A model generated the notes under the pieces. The model saw only the letters and a program-made list of their open reading frames with translations, was not told the DNA's origin and did no database searches. The translations under genes and the position numbers were made by a program. Shown here one piece after another: positions 5,763 to 9,033 of a stretch of 9,033 nucleotides of DNA. The stretch's first letter is position 1, and every line of letters starts with the position of its first letter. Origin of the DNA: Bacteroidaceae bacterium (GTDB lineage Bacteria > Bacteroidota > Bacteroidia > Bacteroidales > Bacteroidaceae); NCBI GenBank assembly GCA_017548225.1, contig JAFYMV010000197.1, forward strand, positions 1 through 9,033. Reading direction: 5' to 3'.

Positions 5763-6980
5763 CTATTTATTAAAAACGGGTTGCTGTTGTGTTACACAGT
5801 GTATGCCACCACCAATAACTGCAAGTATTTCGCCATTTATTGGGATAATCTCTTTGTCAGGATAGAGCTCGCCAAGAATCCTCAATGCTTCGGCATCCAT
5901 CACATCTTCGTATACAGGGACTAAAACGACATCATTACCTGCGTAATAGTTGAGGTAGTTGGCGCGCCAACCAAGCCACTCGACATCTTCAGCTGTGATT
6001 GGCAGAGTGACTATCTTGTACTTCTTTCCCGCTGCATTTTTTGCATTTATGACTTTGTTATAGTCGCCTCTAGGAGTATAGTCATAAGTCTCGTGGTAAT
6101 CGTCCTTAGTCATGGTGACAATGGTATTGGCATCTGCAAAACGGACAAGACCATCGATGTGCCCATCTGTGATATCTTCATTAGGGCTACCTGCTAGCCA
6201 TATGACATTTGTCGCGCCTAGATATTTTTTGAAATATACTTCAGCCTCTGTGCGTGTAATGCCAGGGTTTCTGTTCTCGTTGAGAATACAACTTTCTGTA
6301 GTGATGATTGTTCCGCAACCGTCACTTTCAATGGCACCACCTTCAAGTATAAAACCGTTGAGGTTCACATTTCTGACATCCATAGCACTTGCGATGCTCT
6401 GAGCCAACACATCGTCCTTGGTATAGTTCTCCAGATACTCTTCGCGAACGAATTCTGGTAGCTCCCAACGCCAATCCTCTGGCACATCAACACCAAACTT
6501 GTCCATGCGTCCGTAGCCATTATAGCCCCAATCAAGGATGGCAGGTTTGCCCTCTGAATCTATGGCAAACATAGGGCCGCAGTCGCGTGCCCAGAATTGA
6601 TCGGTCTCAGCGAGCAAGAAGGTTACCTGAGACATATCCACTTCTGCTTCCTCCAATAGGGTGGTAATATGTGTGCGCTCATCGTCGTTATAGGCAACAA
6701 TATGTACTTTTTCACCAGTGTGGAGAGCCTTGGTCATGGTAACCCAAATATCGTCAATCATATCAACATATTCAGGTATTATGATGCCGTAGTCATGCGG
6801 CCAAATAAGCCAAGTGCCTTCGTGGGGCTCCCATTCGCCAGGAAATGTGTATTCTACAGTAGTGTTTTCCACAATCTTGTCGTCGTCCGGTGACGAACAT
6901 GCAGTCATAAATAGCGTTGAGGCTGCTATGAGGATAGTACTGAAACTCTTTCTCATCTTAGTGTTGTCTATTCTTTTCAT
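5763..6980 (-). CDS. Exported lipoprotein of the agmatine deiminase / bacterial peptidylarginine deiminase family
   Basis: The family hydrolyses a guanidino group: agmatine to N-carbamoylputrescine plus ammonia in AguA-type enzymes, or peptidyl-arginine to citrulline in the Porphyromonas enzyme PPAD. The 405-residue product starts with a lipoprotein signal peptide: basic N-terminus, hydrophobic core STILIAASTLFM and lipobox MTA-C28. A second Met at residue 9 (6956) would give a shorter signal (Cys at 20) and is an equally plausible start. Family motifs follow: WEPHEGTWLIWPH (50-62), W130-A-R132-D133-CGP, GGAIESDG (214-221), H274-I-D276-G, NYLNYYAGN (341-349) and the catalytic-cysteine block GGGIHC395VTQQ. 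D133, H274, D276 and C395 fit the expected catalytic set, so it is probably active. No C-terminal sorting domain follows. Substrate cannot be settled from sequence. Confidence 0.9.
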   Translation of the reverse strand: MKRIDNTKMRKSFSTILIAASTLFMTACSSPDDDKIVENTTVEYTFPGEWEPHEGTWLIWPHDYGIIIPEYVDMIDDIWVTMTKALHTGEKVHIVAYNDDERTHITTLLEEAEVDMSQVTFLLAETDQFWARDCGPMFAIDSEGKPAILDWGYNGYGRMDKFGVDVPEDWRWELPEFVREEYLENYTKDDVLAQSIASAMDVRNVNLNGFILEGGAIESDGCGTIITTESCILNENRNPGITRTEAEVYFKKYLGATNVIWLAGSPNEDITDGHIDGLVRFADANTIVTMTKDDYHETYDYTPRGDYNKVINAKNAAGKKYKIVTLPITAEDVEWLGWRANYLNYYAGNDVVLVPVYEDVMDAEALRILGELYPDKEIIPINGEILAVIGGGIHCVTQQQPVFNK

Positions 6981-7009
6981 GCTGTATTAAATTAGTCATT
7001 GCTATATTA

Positions 7010-7027
7010 AGTGATTTTTACATCACT
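7010..7027. promoter_or_regulatory. Inverted repeat just downstream of the deiminase promoter
   Basis: AGTGAT (7010-7015) and ATCACT (7022-7027) form a perfect 6-bp inverted repeat with a 6-nt spacer. An outer CATTG (6997-7001)/CAATG (7028-7032) pair allows a longer fold with an 8-nt bulge. On the minus strand it lies at the predicted transcription start or in the early leader of the deiminase gene. It could be an operator or an mRNA hairpin; either role is inferred from position only. Confidence 0.35.
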
Positions 7028-7033
7028 CAATGG

Positions 7034-7041
7034 CAAAAGTA
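7034..7041 (-). promoter_or_regulatory. -7 box for the deiminase gene
   Basis: On the minus strand 7041-7034 reads TACTTTTG, a perfect match to the Bacteroidetes -7 consensus TAnnTTTG. It is about 54 bp upstream of the first Met codon at 6980. No TTTG was found 19-21 nt further upstream, so the promoter may be weak or depend on an activator. Confidence 0.55.
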
Positions 7042-7508
7042 CAAATAAATTTGTAAAAAATCATTCATGAGATACTTTTTTATAATATAAGCATTTTGTG
7101 TATGACTTAGTATTGATTTCCTGTAGTTTTTTTCTATCTCCTAATAGTCTGAACAGCATTTCTTATTGCTTGTTTTTATTGTAGAGATATTTTGAGTGTT
7201 CGGATTTCCTGTACCGATTACCATTTGGTAAGCATACGCTGGCGATTCTCGATACTTGAGCGGGAAGCTCATCATATGGTTGCTAAACTTGTCGTGCGAA
7301 TGGATTTGTTTATGCCTGAGGGAGGTTATGTTCATGTTTCCTTGACGACCTAGCACCATGTATGGGGTGTACTTATGCGTTTGAGGATATCGCTCGTGCA
7401 GAGGAAGCTATATGCAAATATTTTTATACGATTCATAAAGAATCTTAACGAGGAAAAAATGAACATTTTCGTGCTGAAAATCATAACTACCCATTAGGGG
7501 CAATGCGC
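7042..7508. other. Gene-poor AT-rich spacer
   Basis: No convincing gene was recognised here. The first 100 bp are very AT-rich, in line with the upstream side of the deiminase promoter. The rest holds one 88-codon minus-strand open frame (described separately) and only short chance frames on the plus strand. One of those (MNIFVLKIITTH, at 7459) is preceded by AGGA, but its length of 12 codons gives no support. No tRNA, CRISPR-like repeat or IS end was seen. Confidence 0.5.
7141..7407 (-). other. Unrecognised open frame, possible gene remnant
   Basis: The minus strand stays open for 88 codons before a TAG at 7141-7143. The upstream limit is a TAG at 7408-7410. The first Met is at 7359 (72 residues), with another at 7335. 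The translation reads like real protein rather than noise: mixed polar and aromatic residues, for example RYPQTHKYTPYMVLGRQGNMN near the top and SFPLKYRESPAYAYQMVIGTGNP further on. I cannot assign a family. No promoter or start with good context was found, and the protein-like part begins upstream of the first Met. A decayed 3' fragment of a longer gene is therefore as likely as a small intact gene. Confidence 0.25.
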
Positions 7509-7516
7509 TACTTTTG
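7509..7516 (+). promoter_or_regulatory. -7 box for the phosphatidyltransferase-acyltransferase unit
   Basis: TACTTTTG is a perfect Bacteroidetes -7 box (TAnnTTTG), followed by GCGTC. No TTTG is present 19-21 nt upstream. Transcription would start near 7523, leaving an unusually long leader of about 140 nt before the ATG at 7666. Confidence 0.55.
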
Positions 7517-7551
7517 CGTCGTAAAACTCTTTTCTACTGATAGCTGATGTA

Positions 7552-7646
7552 GTTCAATATAGAACATTCACTTCCGAAAACGCGTTAAATGGAGTGAAAG
7601 ATGCAGGTGTGAGTCCTGTCATCGGCACTATTGCAAAGAAGATAGT
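7552..7646 (+). promoter_or_regulatory. Candidate structured 5' leader (string of hairpins)
   Basis: Four adjacent stem-loops can be drawn almost without gaps. (1) GTTC 7552-7555 with GAAC 7562-7565. (2) TTCACTTCC 7567-7575 with GGAGTGAA 7591-7598, with one bulged T; its loop contains the palindrome AACGCGTT (7579-7586). (3) GATGCAGG 7600-7607 with CCTGTCATC 7615-7623, with one bulged T and a 7-nt loop. (4) ACTAT 7627-7631 with ATAGT 7642-7646. Hairpins 2 and 3 are the convincing ones. No T-run terminator is present, and the layout matches no riboswitch class I can name. It could be a leader controlling translation, or chance. Confidence 0.35.
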
Positions 7647-7665
7647 AGATATAAATTAAACACTT

Positions 7666-8367
7666 ATGAAACAGGAACAATCAAAACGCATCCAGACATC
7701 GGTGCTGGGTGCCGCAGAGAAGAGGGTACTCGTGTGGCTGGCCCAGCGGCAGCCGCGCTGGGTGACATCAGACATGCTCACCGCCATCGGCGTGGTGGGT
7801 GCCATCGTGGTGGCGGTAGGTTACATCCTTTCGAACTATCACATCGGGTGGTTGTGGCTGGCATCGCTAGGCTTTGTCATCAATTGGTATGGCGATTCGC
7901 TCGATGGCACGCTAGCACGCGTGAGAGGTACGCAGCGACCTATTTATGGGTTCTTTCTCGATCATAACATCGACGGCATTACCATTGCTGTCATGTGTAT
8001 CGGAGCGGGACTAAGCAGTATGCTCAACCTCTATATCGCCATGGTGGTGCTGGCTCTATATTTAATGCTCTCCATATCAGTATATATCAATGCTCACCTC
8101 AAAGGAGAATTTAAGCTGACCTATGCTGGTATGGGACCTACGGAGTTCCGACTGATTATGGTGATCGTGAACACACTGTTTGCTACCATAGCACCGCTGC
8201 GTAACTGGGTTGTATGTTTCGATGTGTTTGGTACACCCATTGCGCTTGGTGCTTTTGACTTCGCAGGACTCATCATTGCAGTGGTGCTCGCGGTCATCTA
8301 TCTGAACAATTTCTATACCGATGCCAAAGGGTATGCCGAGGTAGATCCAGTGAAGCCGTATGTATAG
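7666..8367 (+). CDS. CDP-alcohol phosphatidyltransferase family membrane protein
   Basis: These inner-membrane enzymes transfer a phosphatidyl or related group from a CDP-linked donor to an alcohol, making phospholipid headgroups. The 233-residue protein carries the full signature D(x2)DG(x2)AR(x9)G(x3)D(x3)D: D77, D80-G81, A84-R85, G95, D99 and D103, all metal- or substrate-binding positions in the family. It is strongly hydrophobic, with about six membrane segments, for example around 37-56, 60-76, 105-140, 160-180 and 198-221. The acceptor alcohol (glycerol phosphate, serine, inositol phosphate or other) cannot be told from sequence. The ATG at 7666 has a typical weak Bacteroidetes context. 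An acyltransferase gene follows 30 bp downstream, supporting a lipid-synthesis unit. The long, foldable leader upstream is noted separately. Confidence 0.9.
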   Translation: MKQEQSKRIQTSVLGAAEKRVLVWLAQRQPRWVTSDMLTAIGVVGAIVVAVGYILSNYHIGWLWLASLGFVINWYGDSLDGTLARVRGTQRPIYGFFLDHNIDGITIAVMCIGAGLSSMLNLYIAMVVLALYLMLSISVYINAHLKGEFKLTYAGMGPTEFRLIMVIVNTLFATIAPLRNWVVCFDVFGTPIALGAFDFAGLIIAVVLAVIYLNNFYTDAKGYAEVDPVKPYV

Positions 8368-8397
8368 CTATATTGACTACTAACAAAAAATATCTCT

Positions 8398-9033
8398 ATG
8401 CCACTCATAACTCTACAGGAACTGGAACAGATGACGCCACTCTTTCGCGGCAGTGTGGGTGGTGCGCTTGCGCGGAGCGCGATGCACCTATTGTCGGTGG
8501 ACAAGGTAAATGAGCTATATGACCGCCATGCACACCTTAGTGGGGCGGATTTTGCGCAGAGTGTACTCGAAGAATTGGAGGTGGAGTATGAATTGTTTGT
8601 CGATACGCACGAGGTGTTAGCTCAATTGGATGAACTGGGGCAGGAGATGCCCTTCATCACCATCAGTAATCACCCCTATGGGCATATTGACGGACTGATA
8701 CTTGCCGATTACTTCGGGCATCGTCGTGCAGACTACAAACTGATGGTAAATCAGTTCTTGAGTAGGGTAGAAGCGCTGTCTTCCTCGCTTATTCCTGTCA
8801 CACCTACTGGTGTGGAACGCACGGTAGCAACCAGAGAAAGTGTTATGGGGGTTCGCCGTGCGCTCACACATCTGCGCTCAGGCGGAGCACTGGGATTGCT
8901 TCCCGCAGGGGCTATCAGTGATTTCAGCTTGCGCGATGGTTGTGTGCGTGATCGTGAATGGCAACCTGCGATTATCGCCTTTATGGCTAAAGCAAAGGTA
9001 CCCATATTGCCAGTACACTTCATTGATAGGAAC
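8398..9033 (+). CDS. Lysophospholipid acyltransferase-like protein (3' end outside window)
   Basis: The frame opens at ATG 8398 and stays open to the window edge, giving 212 visible residues. It resembles PlsC-type acyltransferases of the 'putative hemolysin' style. The catalytic motif is N91-H92-PYGHI-D98-G, an Hx5D spacing seen in that branch instead of the usual Hx4D. LGLLPAGAIS (165-174) matches the substrate-binding block normally written FP-x-G. VPILPVHF (201-208) matches the last conserved block. The role would be transfer of an acyl chain from acyl-CoA or acyl-ACP to a lysolipid or related acceptor at the inner membrane. In Bacteroidetes, related enzymes may act on amino-acid lipids instead, so the acceptor is open. 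Co-directional with, and 30 bp after, the phosphatidyltransferase gene, probably one operon. Confidence 0.85.
   Translation, partial: MPLITLQELEQMTPLFRGSVGGALARSAMHLLSVDKVNELYDRHAHLSGADFAQSVLEELEVEYELFVDTHEVLAQLDELGQEMPFITISNHPYGHIDGLILADYFGHRRADYKLMVNQFLSRVEALSSSLIPVTPTGVERTVATRESVMGVRRALTHLRSGGALGLLPAGAISDFSLRDGCVRDREWQPAIIAFMAKAKVPILPVHFIDRN

Noticed and set aside
5755..5797. Inverted repeat GTGTAAC/GTTACAC at the end of the deiminase gene, considered as a terminator
   Set aside because: The loop would be 29 nt, no T-run follows, and the second arm is inside coding sequence; probably chance.
7375..7497. A 40-codon plus-strand frame starting MRLRISLVQ
   Set aside because: Short, low-complexity AT-driven composition, no promoter or family resemblance.
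7600..7623. Leader hairpin compared with cobalamin and TPP riboswitch elements
   Set aside because: The conserved boxes of those classes are absent, so no riboswitch class was assigned.

Overview
The window looks like a chromosomal segment of a Bacteroidales bacterium, most likely in the Prevotella/Bacteroides group. Three things point there. Proteins match that group in style: a SufBCD set with a CvpA protein and a small glutaredoxin-like protein beside it, and a lipoprotein agmatine deiminase. Promoters match the Bacteroidetes pattern TTTG-N19-21-TAnnTTTG rather than -35/-10 boxes. Genes mostly lack strong Shine-Dalgarno sequences. No phage, IS element, CRISPR array, tRNA or rRNA was seen.

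Left part (1-900): the C-terminal part of a CvpA-family membrane protein (+) converges on a small glutaredoxin-related gene (-), with a symmetrical hairpin between them that can terminate both. The glutaredoxin gene and sufB are then divergent, and each has a well-formed Bacteroidetes promoter in the shared spacer.

Centre (931-4770): an apparent three-gene operon sufB-sufC-sufD encodes the SufBC2D scaffold/ATPase complex that builds Fe-S clusters. Key residues are present: SufB C403 and E432, the SufC Walker A, signature and Walker B motifs, and SufD H398. A good intrinsic terminator follows sufD directly, so the cysteine desulfurase (SufS) and SufE are not in this operon. Both internal junctions carry repeat DNA. 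The sufB-sufC gap holds two kinds of short tandem repeat. The sufC-sufD junction holds an inverted pair of GC-rich, hairpin-forming repeats. The second copy lies inside the sufD reading frame and appears to have added about 27 residues to the SufD N-terminus.

Right of centre (4771-6980): a monocistronic AraC-family regulator (+) converges, with only 11 bp between stop codons, on a gene (-) for an exported lipoprotein of the agmatine deiminase/bacterial peptidylarginine deiminase family.

Right end (7042-9033): an AT-rich, gene-poor stretch of about 470 bp comes first, including an 88-codon minus-strand open frame of uncertain status. A consensus -7 box follows, then a leader of about 140 nt that can fold into consecutive hairpins. 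Next is a CDP-alcohol phosphatidyltransferase gene, and 30 bp further on an acyltransferase gene that runs off the window end. The last two probably form a phospholipid-synthesis transcription unit.

The best candidates for a second look are the repeat-derived extension of SufD with its flanking inverted repeat, the structured leader in front of the phosphatidyltransferase gene, and the exported deiminase.
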